NCBI RefSeq assembly: GCF_020536995.1
Contig: NC_068359.1
Location: 67,527,726-67,591,725, forward strand
DNA: 64,000 nucleotides
Source: Dreissena polymorpha
Taxonomy: Eukaryota; Mollusca; Bivalvia; Myida; Dreissenidae
Direction of reading: 5' to 3'
The translations under genes were made by a program, and so were the position numbers. The notes below the pieces were generated by a model that was given only the letters and a program-made list of their open reading frames with translations, made no database searches and was not told the origin of the DNA. Positions 11,709-23,326 of the stretch are shown here, piece by piece (position 1 is the stretch's first letter; every line of letters begins with the position of its first letter).

Positions 11709-12536
11709 CAGTCGTCGAAATTGGCATTAGTCAGACAGCAAAAAACTAGTATTTTTTCTTTCGGGCTTGTAGGAAATCCAATTTTACAAGCCCGACGTGC
11801 TTGTACAATTCATTAAACAGAAAACGAGTTCCACTTTCATTTTCAATATTTGTAAACAAAGTTTTGAGCCGCTTAAATCAACAGCCGCTTATGTTTTAAC
11901 ACACTGCGCACACGTGCTGGGCAATCAGCCGATAATTAGATTACTGCGCATAAAGCGCATGGTTTTGTGGTTCCCGGATTACTATTATGTAAAATCAATG
12001 TTTTGTGTTGCGTTCGGGACACAGAGAGTAATGGCCGAAAAGTTGTCATTCAAGTACGTCATTGAGGAATGCGAATCTGAGGTAACTGTGATTGACACAT
12101 TCGTCAACTGGCTTTTTGTAGAATAACCTGGCACTTAATTGCTTGTATATTTTCTGGTGGTTCAGGTTTGCTCTCTCTTTCACATGGATATATGGGATAC
12201 ATTTCTACTAAATTTTTACCTAAATTTTATGTATATATTTATAGTTGTGATTTGATTGAAATCTGTGTTTGAAATTAATTTCTTCTTATTTCAGGATCAG
12301 AAAGAGGCTGGCTCAGATGACGAGGAAGCTAACTTGGATGAGGATGAAATTAATAAGAAATTTGTATTGTATTCTAAAGATTGAATAAATGAATGCTTCT
12401 TTGGATGTTTTATGTTATGTTTATCTGCATTTTTAACAAAAATGTTTGGGCTAGTAAAATCTGACTCGGGCTTGTTCAAATTTCCATAGTACTAGCCCGA
12501 CTTACTTGTAGATTTAAATCTGAATTTCAATGACTG
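11709..12536. mobile_element. CAGTCGTCG-family DNA element, copy A (6-bp TSD)
   Basis: Terminal inverted repeats CAGTC-T-GAAATT match at 13 of about 15 positions. The 6-bp duplication AAACTG lies at 11703-11708 and 12537-12542. The 828-bp body contains GGGCTTGTA/ACAAGCCC words near both ends and a small two-exon open frame. A second copy of the family occupies 15137-18436. Confidence 0.85.
12031..12384 (+). CDS. Small two-exon acidic ORF inside DNA element, copy A
   Basis: Exon 1 is 12031-12081 (17 codons, donor GAG|GTAACT) and exon 2 is 12295-12384 (29 codons plus TGA, acceptor TTATTTCAG). The phase is 0. The predicted peptide is 46 aa, beginning MAEKLSFKYVIEECESE, with an acidic centre (GSDDEEANLDEDE) and ending FVLYSKD. 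An AATAAA overlaps the stop (TGAATAAA). Copy B at 15461-15812 keeps the same start, splice sites, length and stop. I do not recognise a domain. It may be a captured gene end, a real small protein, or chance survival; in exon 2 the copies differ at 3 replacement and 2 silent sites, which shows no purifying selection. Confidence 0.35.
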
Positions 12537-12907
12537 AAACTGCCTCACTTCTCCCTCTCCAGAGCTGAGGGAGAAGTGACTTCTTCCAAAAATTGGAGTC
12601 TAGCTTGATCCCTGATGTTGGTAAACAATAATGCAAAATATAAAAAGCAATATGTGAAAGGATATAGGAAATATTTGGTAGTAAGCAAACTTTAACATAG
12701 ATTTATCAATAATATGCATATTCTAAGTATAAAAGGGGCAATAATTATGACAAAATGCTTGATAGAGTTGTCTGCTCTTGTTTATAGGTTGGGGTGATGT
12801 TGGTAAACAAGTATGCAAAATATGAAAGCAATATGTCAAGGGACAATGAAAATAAATGGGGTAGTACGCAAACTTTAACATTTGCTGCATACATGTATTC
12901 TAAGTGG

Positions 12908-14594
12908 AAAATAAGCGTCTTAACTTTCCTAGCTACAGTACAGCCAAAGCGGAACAAACGTATTTCGCGATCCGCGGCGGCAAGGCGAAACGAGTCGATG
13001 CCGCGTCAGTCGTTGAAGTCGCATTTCGCCGCGAAACTTCGCATCTGTCCGCCGAGGCATGCCGCGGTCCGCGACATGATGCCGAGTCGATGCGATCATG
13101 AAATATTTTTTTTTAATTATTAGTTTCATGTAGTTAACAAATTTTGAAAGAACAATTATAATAATAATTAAAATCATAATAAATTTTTGTGCGCGGATTG
13201 TATTAGCATATACATGTAAGCATAGTTAATGTGTCTGGCCAATTATTAAGTTTGTTTCCCGCCCGTAGCGTATGTATTTCACACATAAACAAGGTCACGT
13301 AATTATGTTTTCGCACATACAAGTGGTCAAGGCTCCAGCATATGGTGGATTTTTAAATTAATTGCATGTCGATTCCGCTATTATATTTTAGCTGAGAAAA
13401 TTAGCAGTTTGAGGCCACATCAATAATCAAGACGGTGACGACGCATTTGTAGTTATGTTAATTATCAGCTTATTATAACTATTGTTTGAATATGCATATA
13501 TAAACACGTTTTATTTTGTTCATATTATCGATTAATATCGCTACTAATTACCCGATAATCCCGTATATTCCAGTTTTAAAGCAAATGCTGGTAAATATTT
13601 ACGATACACAAACATTCTCGATATTTCCTTAAGTATCAAATACATTTGGGTATTTGTTACTATTTATAGAGATGATGAAATAACGTCTAATCGGGGCGTT
13701 TTTTTTCTCCACTGAACACGCGATTTACGCCTGACATGATGTTCATGTATTTATACAACACAAAATACACCCAAACTTTCCAAACGACGTTCTACATGTC
13801 TGCATAATTTTCGCGGGCTTTTTATGAAACAAAGGATATTTTAGCACTGTTTATTTGACGCTAGAATTTGCCAAAGGACGCGTTAGCATTAAAATTCGGA
13901 AGTGTGTTTCGGATTACAAATATAATAATGATAATCGAACGAAACATAAACAGTTGCGCGTAATTAATTCTACGCTACACATACATGTATGTACATGTAG
14001 GTGGATATCTTTTCACTCGTTCCGCCGCGTACGTTTGCGGCGGATTTACTCCGCGAAAGTACGCGAGGTTAATACAGACTCGGCGTCGTTGCGCGGATCG
14101 ATGCCGAGTGCCACGGCGATACGCCGCGTGAACACACGATTCGGCCGCCGCGGACTAATAATCTGGCCGTGGCGTAGCCGCAGATTATGTTTGTGCCGCT
14201 TTGGCTGTACTGTATGAGCACGACTTGTCATTTCGTCTATGTTACGACTCGTCATTCACTCAATTTTACGATAACGCTGTGACAAGCGGATTGAAATTTC
14301 AATCTCCCGGACAGAGAATTGAACCCGTGACGTTTGTATCTGTAGTCGACTGATTTAACCTTTCAACAGTGTTACCTTAAAATTGACCGGGTGTATAGCT
14401 TTATGCCAATCTCTATCTGACATTCGACCCCTTAAACTCAGCTCTCGAAATCTAGCAGTTTTATGTGATCGCTGCGAAACGAATTGAACATATTTGTTAG
14501 CATATTTTTAAAATGTTCAACATCAGTCTAGTTAAAAAAAATTAAGTCAAACAAGTGTCACCACTTGATGATCATGCTAGAAGGCATAACACAA
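12908..14594. repeat. 0.41-kb dispersed repeat split by a TA-flanked element
   Basis: Pieces 12908-12935 and 14213-14594 match a continuous copy at 37736-38143. Ends are AAAATAAGCGTCTTAAC and GAAGGCATAACACAA. On the minus strand it contains a weak tRNA B-box-like GGGTTCAATTC, so a SINE origin is possible but unproven. It is inserted in a Fam5 unit. Confidence 0.65.
12936..14212. mobile_element. TA-flanked non-autonomous DNA transposon (CAGTACAGCC ends)
   Basis: Terminal inverted repeats CAGTACAGCCAAAGCGG are perfect for 17 bp, then one mismatch, then ACAAAC. TA lies on both sides (12934-12935 and 14213-14214). The empty site 'ttcctagctatgagcacg' exists near 37755-37772, proving the boundaries. 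Subterminal regions are GC-rich with CCGCGGCGGC words in inverted orientation; the centre is AT-rich with no transposase. TA duplication and CAGT ends suggest Tc1/mariner-pogo. A diverged internal relative lies at about 47150-47560. Confidence 0.8.
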
Positions 14595-15460
14595 GTATAA
14601 AAGGGGCAATAATTTTGACAAAATGCTCGATCGAGTTGTCTGCTCTTGTTTATAGGTTGGGGTCATGATGGTTAACAAGTATGCAAAATATAAAAGCAAT
14701 ATGTCAAGGGACATTGAAAATAGTTTGGGTAGTACGCGAACTTTAACATTTGCTCCATATTTTAAGTGGAAAAGGGGCTATAATTATGACAAAATGCTTG
14801 ATAGAGTTGCCTGCTCTTGTTTATAGGTTGGGGTCATGATGGTTAACAAATATGCAAAATATGAAAGCAATATGTCAAGGGACATTGAAAATAGTTGGGG
14901 TAGTACGCAAACTTTAACATTTGCTGCATATTCTAAGTGGAAAAGGGGCCATAATCAGTCTTTCCAAAAAACCGTCGGTCCTCGGATTTTTCCGATAATA
15001 ATTTGGAAAATCTGGAAATGATTCTAATATTGCCGGACATTGTGTCCGGTAATAAAATTGTGGCGAAATTTGGAATTTCATACTTTCAAGGCAGAAGTGG
15101 GAATTTACCGAGTTATTTATGAATACTCCAATCATGCAGTCGTCGAAATTCGCACTAGTCCGACAGCAAAAAACTAGTATTTTTTCTTTCGGGCTTGTAG
15201 GAAATCCAATATTACAAGCCCGACGTGCTTGTACAATTCAGAAAACAGAAAACGAGTTCCACTTTCATTTTCAATATTTGTAAAAACAAAATTTTGAGCC
15301 GCTTAAATCAACAGCCGCTTATGTTTTAACACACTGCGCACACGTGCTGGGCAATCAGCCGATAATTGGATTACTGCGCATAAAGCGCATGGTTTTGTGG
15401 TTCCCGGATTACAATTATGTAAAATAAATGTTGTGCGTTGCCTTCGAGACACAGAGAGTA

Positions 15461-15812
15461 ATGGCCAAACAGTTGTCATTCAAGTACGTCGTTGAGGAAT
15501 GCGAATCTCAGGTAACTGTGATTGACGCATTTGTCAACTGGCTTTTTGTAGAATAACCTGGCACTTAATTGATTATATATTTTCTGGTGGTTCAGGTTTG
15601 CTCTCTCTTTCACATGGGTATATGGGATACATTTCTGCTAATTTTTTACCTAAACTTTATGTATATATTTATAATTGTGATTTGATTGAAATCCGTGTGA
15701 AATTAATTTCTTCTTATTTCAGGATCCGAAAGAGGCTGGCTCAGATGACGAGAAAGCTAACTTGGATGAGGATGAAATAAATAAGAGATTTGTATTATAT
15801 TCTAAAGATTGA
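15461..15812 (+). CDS. Small two-exon acidic ORF inside DNA element, copy B
   Basis: Exon 1 is 15461-15511 and exon 2 is 15723-15812, with the same phase-0 junction as copy A. The predicted peptide is 46 aa starting MAKQLSFKYVVEECESQ and ending FVLYSKD. There are seven amino-acid differences from copy A and no stop or frameshift. Function unknown. Confidence 0.35.
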
Positions 15813-15883
15813 ATAAATGAATGCTTCTTTAGATGTTTTATGTTATGTTTATCTGTATTTTTAACAAAAATGTTTGGGCTAGT

Positions 15884-18349
15884 CAGGGGTTCCGCTGTCG
15901 ATCGCCATTGGCGCCAAATGGCGCTAAATTTTTAAATGTGGCTCCAATTTTTTAAAAGTGGCGAATTAAAAAAAATCGGTAAAATCCTATCCGAAAATGT
16001 ACTGCGAGTCGAAAGCACGCGACCGAGCATTAGCGGCCAGCGTCTGTCAGTTGTAAATATTGATTTACGACGATGTAAGTGACCTACAGTGCAGAGTGCA
16101 TTAGAAATCACCGAAGCGTGTAAGTGATACAAACGGTGTTTTTACTGCTATTGTCAAGTTTTATGGGGGTTATTATCGGATTAACGGCTCCTTTATGATA
16201 TTAAGCAATAAGTTAAGTAACACGGGGACAAACTGTCACGACGATCAATAATTATAATGATGATTAGGGCCGCTATTTCTATGTTAAAATCAAAACCATG
16301 CCCGGGGCTGGCAAAAGCATTTAATTTCTCCACAATCAACAAATAAAAACTTGTTTCAACAGGTATTTGTGAGCATTTCTGTTTAATAGATTCATTATTG
16401 TAATGTTATGGGAAGGATAAAAATTGATTAAGATAACAACAATTTCTGAATTAAATATAAAACATTCACTTGATGTACTATATTTCGGATATGTTAAATT
16501 CGGACATTTAAAGATAGGGACATTTATGTGTTGGTTTGATGTTGATAGTTTGTAAAAAATATGTTTTATGTTATTTCAGGCAACTAGAATGGATTGTGGC
16601 AATTATCTGGGCCTTTCTGTCAGAAAAAAGGCGTGAACAACAGTCATTTAATTGAACCTGGAAATCATCCACCACTAACAGAAAACTTGTTAACAACAGA
16701 AGCTGATGTATATCATGTCCAAATGACCAAATATAACTGTTAAACAATTTGAAGTGAGATGCTTTATTTTCTGATTCCCTTTCAAATGATGAACATTGGT
16801 GTGATTTTATGTTTAAACTAGAAATGGCGCGGCAGAGGCCGACGCGTATCCCCACGCCGAATGTTTGACCTAGGTGTGCCCCAGGATTGGTAATGGGGCC
16901 ATGCATAGCTGAGATTGACCGTATTGTCATAAGAGAAGTTCATCATCAATTAGAAGTGAATTGGTGTAGAAATGAAGAAGTTATAGTAAAAGGCAATTTT
17001 GGGTGGGTGTGACATATGTGGGCAGGGCGCCCCAGGGTTGGTAATGGGGCCATGCATAGTTGAGATTGACCGTATTGTCATAAGAGAGGTTCAGTATCAA
17101 TTTGAAGTGAATCGGTGTAGAAATGAAGAAATTATAGTAAAAGGCAATTTTGGGTGGGTGTGGTCTATGTGGGCGGGGCGCCCCAGGGTTGGTAATGGGG
17201 CCATGCATAGTTGAGATTGACTGTATTGTCATAAGAGAAGTTCAATATCAATTTGAAGTGAATCGGTGTAGAAATGAAGAAATTATAGTAAAGGCAATTT
17301 TGGGTGGGTGTGGTCTATGTGGGCGGGGCCCCAGGGTTGGTTATGGGGCCATGCATAGTTGAGATTGACCCTAATGTCATAAGAGAAGTTCAGTATCAAT
17401 TTGAAGTGAATCCGTGTAGAAATGAAAAAATTATAGTAAATGGAATTTTTTGGTGGGTGTGGCCTATGTGGGCGGGCGCCCCAGGGTTGGGATTGGGGCC
17501 ATGCATAGTTGAGATTGACCCTAATGTCATAACAAAAGTTCAGTATCAATTTGAAGTGAATCCGTGTAGAAATGAAAAAATTATAGTAAATGGAAATTTT
17601 TGGTGGGTGTGGCCTATGTGGGCGGGGCGCCCCAGGGTTGGGAATGGGGCCATGCATGGTTGAGATTGACCGTATTGTCATAGGTGAGGTCCAGTATCAA
17701 TTTGAAGTGAATCGGTGTAGAAATAAAGAAGTAAATGTAAAATAACCTAAAAAAATGAGTGATAATTTCTGACGCGGCCCCACCCCAACCCCTATAACTT
17801 TTGACCCAGGGGTCAGATCAAAATTCCAAATAGTGCAGGGTCGCACATATGCTCATAGCTACCATGTGTGTAAATTTCAAGGTTCTAGTGCTTTTAGTGT
17901 AGGAGGAGATAGTGGCCAGGACGGACGGACAGACGGACGGACGGACGGACGGACGGACGGACGGCGGAGATCACCACAATATCCCCACCTTTTTTTCAAA
18001 AAGCGTGGGGATAATAATTAATTTCGAAACATTTATGCAGCATACTGTTTAATACATTGATGTTAACATTATTATATTATTTTGGTTATCGGTGTTGTTT
18101 ATCAAGTTGAAAAAAATGTTATTTATATACAAATAAAGCTTATTAAGACTTATGAAGGTATGACTTATGCAGGTACTTATTGTTGTTTTTTTATGAAATA
18201 ACATACTTTTTAAAGTGATAATATAGTCAATGACATTAATGTAGTAAGGTTTCTTAAAATGATTGTTCTTATTAATAAGGTGGAATAACCGACAGTATTC
18301 ACGCCACGAAAAAGTGGCGACAACTTTTTTTGGGCCAGTGGAACCCCTG
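15884..18349. mobile_element. Non-autonomous DNA transposon (CAGGGGTTCC ends, 6-bp TSD)
   Basis: The ends CAGGGGTTCC are perfect for 10 bp, then CTG after one mismatch. The 6-bp duplication GCTAGT lies at 15878-15883 and 18350-18355; copy A of the host element shows the empty site. Inside are GGCGCCAAATGGCGC words near the left end and the inner Fam7 copy. CAGGGG ends resemble hAT elements. No transposase frame is evident. Confidence 0.85.
16817..18015 (+). mobile_element. Fam7 hairpin-ended repeat, inner copy with six ~150-bp units
   Basis: It starts ACTAGAAATGGCGC. CCCCAGG marks units at 16879, 17030, 17181, 17329, 17479 and 17630 (period 148-151 bp). A unique tail follows ('atagtgcagggtcgcacata'), then a GGAC microsatellite (17919-17964) and the hairpin TATCCCCAC (17980-17988) / GTGGGGATA (18005-18013) with inner CTTTTT/AAAAAG pairing. 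Long open frames on both strands across the array arise because the period is near a multiple of three. Confidence 0.85.
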
Positions 18350-20130
18350 GCTAGTAAAATCTGACTCGGGCTTGTTCAAATTCCCATAGTACTAGCCCGA
18401 CTTGCTTGTAGATTTAAATCTGAATTTCAATGACTGATCATGTAAAACATTTTTTCATTGGTTGCATTTCTTGAATGACGTATGTGCATATATGGTATCC
18501 AAAGATTTTTGCTGCGTCGACAATGCAAATTACACACTACGTCATCACTATATGAGTAGATTCGCAAAGGGAGAGAATCGATACCATATACTTTTGGTTC
18601 CCGTTATATCAGACTAATTCGTAAGCAAGCAGGGCATTAACATAGGCCAAAGTGATCTTCCCGCCATCTGTCAACACCTACACAGAAGTTCGAAGCGATC
18701 TGACAATATCTACACAGGAGTTCGAAGAAAAACAGAGTATCCAGATATATAACTGGTGATTTTGTTTTCATTTTATTTTTTAATATCTTAAAACGTTTCA
18801 ATTACAATTTGGTGAAGGAGTCAAACCAAACTCTCATGATGATCAAACTCAGCACTGCAGATGTTACAGCTTATGACCCTTCAGCAGCTGTAGACAAATG
18901 GCTGTTAAGATTCGATGGTTTTATGTAAAATTAAATATCTAATGAGGTTTTTACGTAACAAACTCACACCTACATACAGGACCAACAAAGTTTTCTACCA
19001 TAATTAAAAAAAAATCATCCAAATAATTCACTCAAAAGCATTGGGATTGACTTTAAGACTAGTATAATATTATAAGGTATGCTAGCCTACAAAAGCTTTG
19101 CAAAAAGATTAATTATTGTATGCTCATGATACAGGGAGATGGTCTTCGTCGACTTAATTATTAGCGCCCTCCCAAGGCTATGCCTGATGGGTATACAACG
19201 AAAGAAGATTAGTCAGAGGATGTGTCTTCAGTAGAGGATTCAGATATACAGGTTGAAGAGACAATTGCTAAAGAAATCTTGGCAATTCTGAATGATTAAA
19301 TGCATGATTTGTATATTAATCTGATAATATTAAAATATTGTTAAAAATGTCATCTTTGTCTTTCGTCGTCTTTTTTTACTTTTTGGGCCTGAAATAATCA
19401 GTCTGGGCTGGAAATGGCTGCATGATTATAGGACCTCATGGCCAGCAATAATTATAATTTTGGGAAGGACTGCCATAATTAATAATTAATTATGACAAAA
19501 TGCTTGATAGAGTTGTCTGCTCTTGTTTATAGGTTGGGGTCATGTTGGTAAACAAGTATGCAAAATATGAAAGCAATATGTCAAGGGACAAAGAAAATAT
19601 TTGGGGTAGTACGAAAACTTTTAACATTTGCACGCTAACGCAGACGCCGGGGTGAGTAGGATAGCTCCACTATTATATATATATATCATATATAATAGTC
19701 GAGCTAAAAATGAGTGAAAATCTCTGATCCGGCACCACCCCAACCCCCATAAATTTTTACCCAGGGCTCAGATCAAAATTCCAAATAGTGCAGGGTCGCA
19801 CATATGCTCATAGCTACCATGTGTGTAAGTTTCAAGGTTCTAGTGCTAATAGTGTAGGAGGAGATAGTGGCCAGGACGGACAACCGGACAGACGGCGGAG
19901 ATAACCACAATATCCCCACGCTTTAAAAAAAATGAGTGGGGATAATAATAGCTACTTATGGCCAGCTAAATATATTCGTTACATACACAATGTATGAATT
20001 AAGTAACAAACCTCCATCAATCATGGCGCATTTGTAAATATATAATAGTATAATAATAATTATGTGTATTGCCTTAGTCCCTTTTATAATTCGCTTCGCT
20101 CTGCAATGGTTCGAAGCCTGTGTGACTAAT

Positions 20131-21104
20131 CAGGGGGTTTTTTACTAAGAAAGTGACGCCGAAATTCGGCGTCTTCCCCTACCAGAATTTTTCCCCTAAA
20201 ACTACCATTTCCCCTCCAAAAATATAATTTTTCACAAAAATATAATATTTTACCCTCAAAGAATTTGTTTTTCTTTTGGGAAGTCGACACTTATCCAATT
20301 TGTACCATGTACAACGATCTCGCTCTCTCTCTCTCCCGACGAACACTAAAATCTGGGAATCCCAGTGATTCTATATATAGCTCTTTAATTACGACATGGA
20401 AACCGGGCAACTAATCGTATTAATCATGTGACTATTTTACTGGATTCCGGTCTTGTGCGAGAAGGGTGTTTCGTCAATTAATTACCGCAAACCAGTCAAA
20501 TTTTCATCCGGGTTATGTGAAAGCCAAGATATAAATGTTAAAACAGAAAAAAGTCTCACAATTGGCGTTCATACACGAACAAAATAAAACTTTCGGACTC
20601 AGAAAATATTAATTGCGTTGACGCATTTTTTAAGAATGAATCATCAAAAACCGTTGAAACCCAGCAGGATTCGGAGGTAAATGTAATCAACATCGATTAA
20701 TCGATGTCGGATTATTGTGAAAGTAAAGTAGACAATCGGCAGCTGCCGCACCTTTCCCTTCCAATACTGTAGCAGATCTAGATCGTCAACCCATTCATCA
20801 TAAAATTGAAATCACAATATTGACATCGTTCCCCGGCCCCAGTTGAAAACATTTCCCATTATTAGATCTACCCCTGCAACTTTATTTCAGACTTTGACTT
20901 TAATATCATACTTGTTCATGTGTTTAAGAACAAAAAGGTCAGAGACATGCCTCTTTTAATAAAAAAAACCCTGAAGTCTGTAGGCGAGTTATAGACATTG
21001 AAATGAACAGTTTTTATTTTTTCCCCAAATATGTCTCTTTCGCGCTTGATTTTCCCCTTTTACCCAGCTTCCAGCGTCTTCCCCTTTTTCTAAAAAAAAC
21101 CCTG
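20131..21104. mobile_element. Non-autonomous DNA transposon (CAGGGGGTTTTTTA ends, 5-bp TSD)
   Basis: Left end CAGGGGGTTTTTTA; right end reverse-complements to CAGGGTTTTTTTTAG. The 5-bp duplication CTAAT lies at 20126-20130 and 21105-21109. The body has many TTCCCCT words and 'ggcgtcttcccc' near both ends. A second copy, lacking its left half, lies at 30911-31383 with nearly the same sequence, so the family moved fairly recently. Confidence 0.8.
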
Positions 21105-21231
21105 CTAATAATATCAATCTTATTGAAACACGATACAATTAAAAAACAAAAGACATGTATGTATGTGAATAGTAATAAATTTATTTCATAAATACAAGGT
21201 TTGTTTATGCAGAAGAGATAAGAGAAAACAG

Positions 21232-22160
21232 ACAAGGGCTGTTTGTAAAACATGCATGCCCCCCATATGGGCTGTACGTTGTAGTGGCAGCCATTGTGTG
21301 AATACGTTTTTTGTCACTGTGACCTTGACCTTTGACCTAACCACCTGAAAATCAATAGGGGTCATCTGTGAGTCACGATCAATGTACCTATGAAGTGTCA
21401 TGATCCTAGGCAAAAGCGTTCTTGAGTTATCATCCGAAAACCATTTTACTATTTCGGGTCACCGTGACCTTGACCTTTGACCTAGTGACCTCAAAATCAA
21501 TAGGGGTCATCTGCGAGTCATGATCAATCTACCCATGAAGTTTCATGATCCTAGGCGTATGCTCACTTGAGTTATCATCCGGAAACCATTTTACTATTTC
21601 ATGATCCTAGGCGTATGCGTTCTTGAGTTATCATCCGAAAACCATTTTACTATTTCGGGTCACCGTGACCTTGACCTTTGACCCAGTGACCTCAAAATCA
21701 ATAGGGGTCATCTGAGAGTCATGAAAAATCTACCCATGAAGTTTCATGATCCTAGGCGTATGCGTATGCCGTTCTTGAGTTATCATCCGGAAACCATTTT
21801 ACTATTTCGGGTCACAGTGACCTTGACCTTTGACCTAGTGACCTCAAAATCAATAGGGGTCATCTGCAAGTCATGATCAATCTACCCATGAAGTTTCATG
21901 ATCCTAGGCGTATGCGTTCTTGAGTTATCATCCGGAAACCATTTTACTATTTCGGGTCACCGTGACCTTTGACCTAGTGACCTCAAAATCTATAGGGGTC
22001 ATCTGCAAGTCATGATCAATGTACCTATGAAGTTTCATGATCCTAGCCCCAAGCCTTCTTAAGTTATCATCCGGAAACCACCTGGTGGACGGACCAACCG
22101 ACCAACCGACCGACATGTGCAAAGCAATATACCCCCTCTTCTTCGAAGGGGGGCATAAAT
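21232..22160 (+). mobile_element. Fam1 hairpin-ended repeat, about five units
   Basis: It starts ACAAGGGCTGTTTGTAAAAC and has about five units sharing 'tcaccgtgaccttgac', 'aatcaataggggtcatctg' and 'gttatcatccggaaacca'. GACCAACCGACC follows, then the terminal hairpin CCCCCTCTTC-ttcGAAGGGGGG (22131-22152) and the tail GCATAAATATG. One unit (about 21590-21610) is partly duplicated. Confidence 0.8.
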
Positions 22161-22949
22161 ATGTTGATAAATGAACATGTATTTTGCAGTTTATAAAATC
22201 CTATTAAAACATATCAATATTTTTTTTTGTCAACATGAAGTATGTACTTGACAACTTTATTTGAGCATGATTTTAGGCCAAATCTGTACACTAGGGACAT
22301 TAAATTGTAAATACATAAATATAGAGCAATGATCCTGAATATTCTATTTGATAATGTCAATATCAGTATCAATTTCCTATTACCAGTATAAACTGTTACA
22401 CCATTAAAAACAACTTCATTTTGTGATACCTGGTAGTATAATTTTTTTCACATTTTCCTTTAAACAGGTTTACTGGGATACATCATGTGTTATATTTAAT
22501 TTTGATAAATAACTATCAGTGTGTCATAGATCTTTACTAATACCATTTACCTTCCAATTTAAAAATTAATTTAATTAGTAGCCAAATAAATGTGACAGCA
22601 TTTTCATCATTTGGCTAATATTAAATAACAACCACACCTACCATTATACAAGATATTAGGCACTTATGGTGCAATAAACAATCATTGATTAGATTAGCAA
22701 GTGTAGTACACAAGATAACAGCTAGATAATGGGTGCAATATACAGGCCCTTTAATCAGCATTGATGAGATTAGGTGACATCTTTAAAAGGGGATAAGAGG
22801 AGATTAGCACATTATCATGCAAAAAAACGTTTTTAAATAGTTTATCACTGTATTAATTATTATTAATGAATAGATTTGATTTGACTTAATTGATTTGATT
22901 TGACTTAATTGATAGTTTTATATATGGTAGTCATAGAACATGCATGTGT
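22161..22949. other. AT-rich sequence upstream of the LINE
   Basis: No gene or repeat family is recognised. A short direct repeat, 'gatttgacttaattgatttg', occurs at about 22867-22912. Confidence 0.4.
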
Positions 22950-23326
22950 ATTGTAACCTAGAAGCTGCACGCGCTTTTTGAAGACGGGGAAAAATATTGA
23001 AAATTTTAAGAAAAACTTACAGATTAACAAGTTATATAGTAGTTTATTATAGGCAGTAAGTGGTATGTGATATTGTGCATCAAGGAAAAAGTGGTATTTG
23101 TGCGTGGTAGTTTGTGTAATTGAAGAAATATAATCAGTTTGCTAGAAGCGGACCATTTGGACGGGAATCTTGTACCTGAGCACCGGATAATCCGAAAGTG
23201 TCATCAGTTTTCGTGGTTCAGATATTGTCGATTATTATCTTCTACACACTGTATCCGTTTTAACTGCTGTCATTATAGTGTTCGATAGCCCATAAGCAAC
23301 CTGTGTAAACCTGAAGTTGTTTCAGT

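Larger units (their letters stand above)
11383..12614. mobile_element. Non-autonomous DNA transposon (CAGGRATCAAGC ends, 5-bp TSD)
   Basis: The ends are CAGGAATCAAGC (left) and CAGGGATCAAGC (right, reverse-complemented). The 5-bp duplication ATGTT lies at 11378-11382 and 12615-12619. The empty site 'gggtcatgttggtaaacaag' is present in another Fam5 unit near 19536. It contains the nested element at 11709-12536, leaving only about 400 bp of its own sequence and no transposase. Confidence 0.8.
15137..18436. mobile_element. CAGTCGTCG-family DNA element, copy B (6-bp TSD), split
   Basis: Same family as 11709-12536. The 6-bp duplication ATCATG lies at 15131-15136 and 18437-18442. It is interrupted at 15884-18349 by a CAGGGGTTCC element; removing that leaves about 830 bp, matching copy A. 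Confidence 0.85.
14956..19472. mobile_element. DNA transposon (CAGTCYTTCC ends, 7-bp TSD) with nested insertions
   Basis: The ends CAGTCTTTCCAAAA and CAGTCCTTCCCAAAA match apart from two or three bases. The 7-bp duplication CCATAAT lies at 14949-14955 and 19473-19479; the unit without the insertion reads 'aaaggggcaataattatg'. Its own sequence is 14956-15136 and 18437-19472, about 1.2 kb. I see no recognisable transposase. It holds the CAGTCGTCG copy B. Confidence 0.75.
11010..19705 (+). mobile_element. Fam5 hairpin-ended repeat with nested insertions
   Basis: It starts CAAGAGCTGTCAGAGG and ends with a long hairpin around 19664-19705 (AGCTCCACTATTATATA paired with its near complement, one C/G mismatch), then an A run. 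Internal units of about 180 bp carry 'aaaaggggcaataattatg', 'tgcttgatagagttgtctg' and 'caatatgtcaagggaca' at about 12620-12905, 14595-14950 and 19480-19640. The insertion point is an A run in Fam7. Five or more other elements have inserted into it. Confidence 0.75.
10824..19946 (+). mobile_element. Fam7 hairpin-ended repeat, outer copy, split by Fam5
   Basis: The left part (10824-11009) starts ACTAGAAATGGCGC, passes one GC-rich minisatellite unit (GCGCCCCAGGGTTGGTAATG) and stops in 'aataacctaaaa'. The right part (19706-19946) resumes at 'aaaaatgagtgaaaatctctg' and ends in the hairpin TATCCCCAC (19911-19919) / GTGGGGATA (19936-19944). The intact inner copy at 16817-18015 reads straight across the join ('cctaaaaaaatgagtg'). 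Everything at 11010-19705 is therefore a later insertion. Confidence 0.8.

Noticed and set aside
16571-17681. Overlapping open frames of 70-132 codons on both strands (HGPI.NPGAP repeats)
   Set aside because: They follow the 150-bp Fam7 unit, a length near a multiple of three; both strands are open and nothing resembles a known protein.
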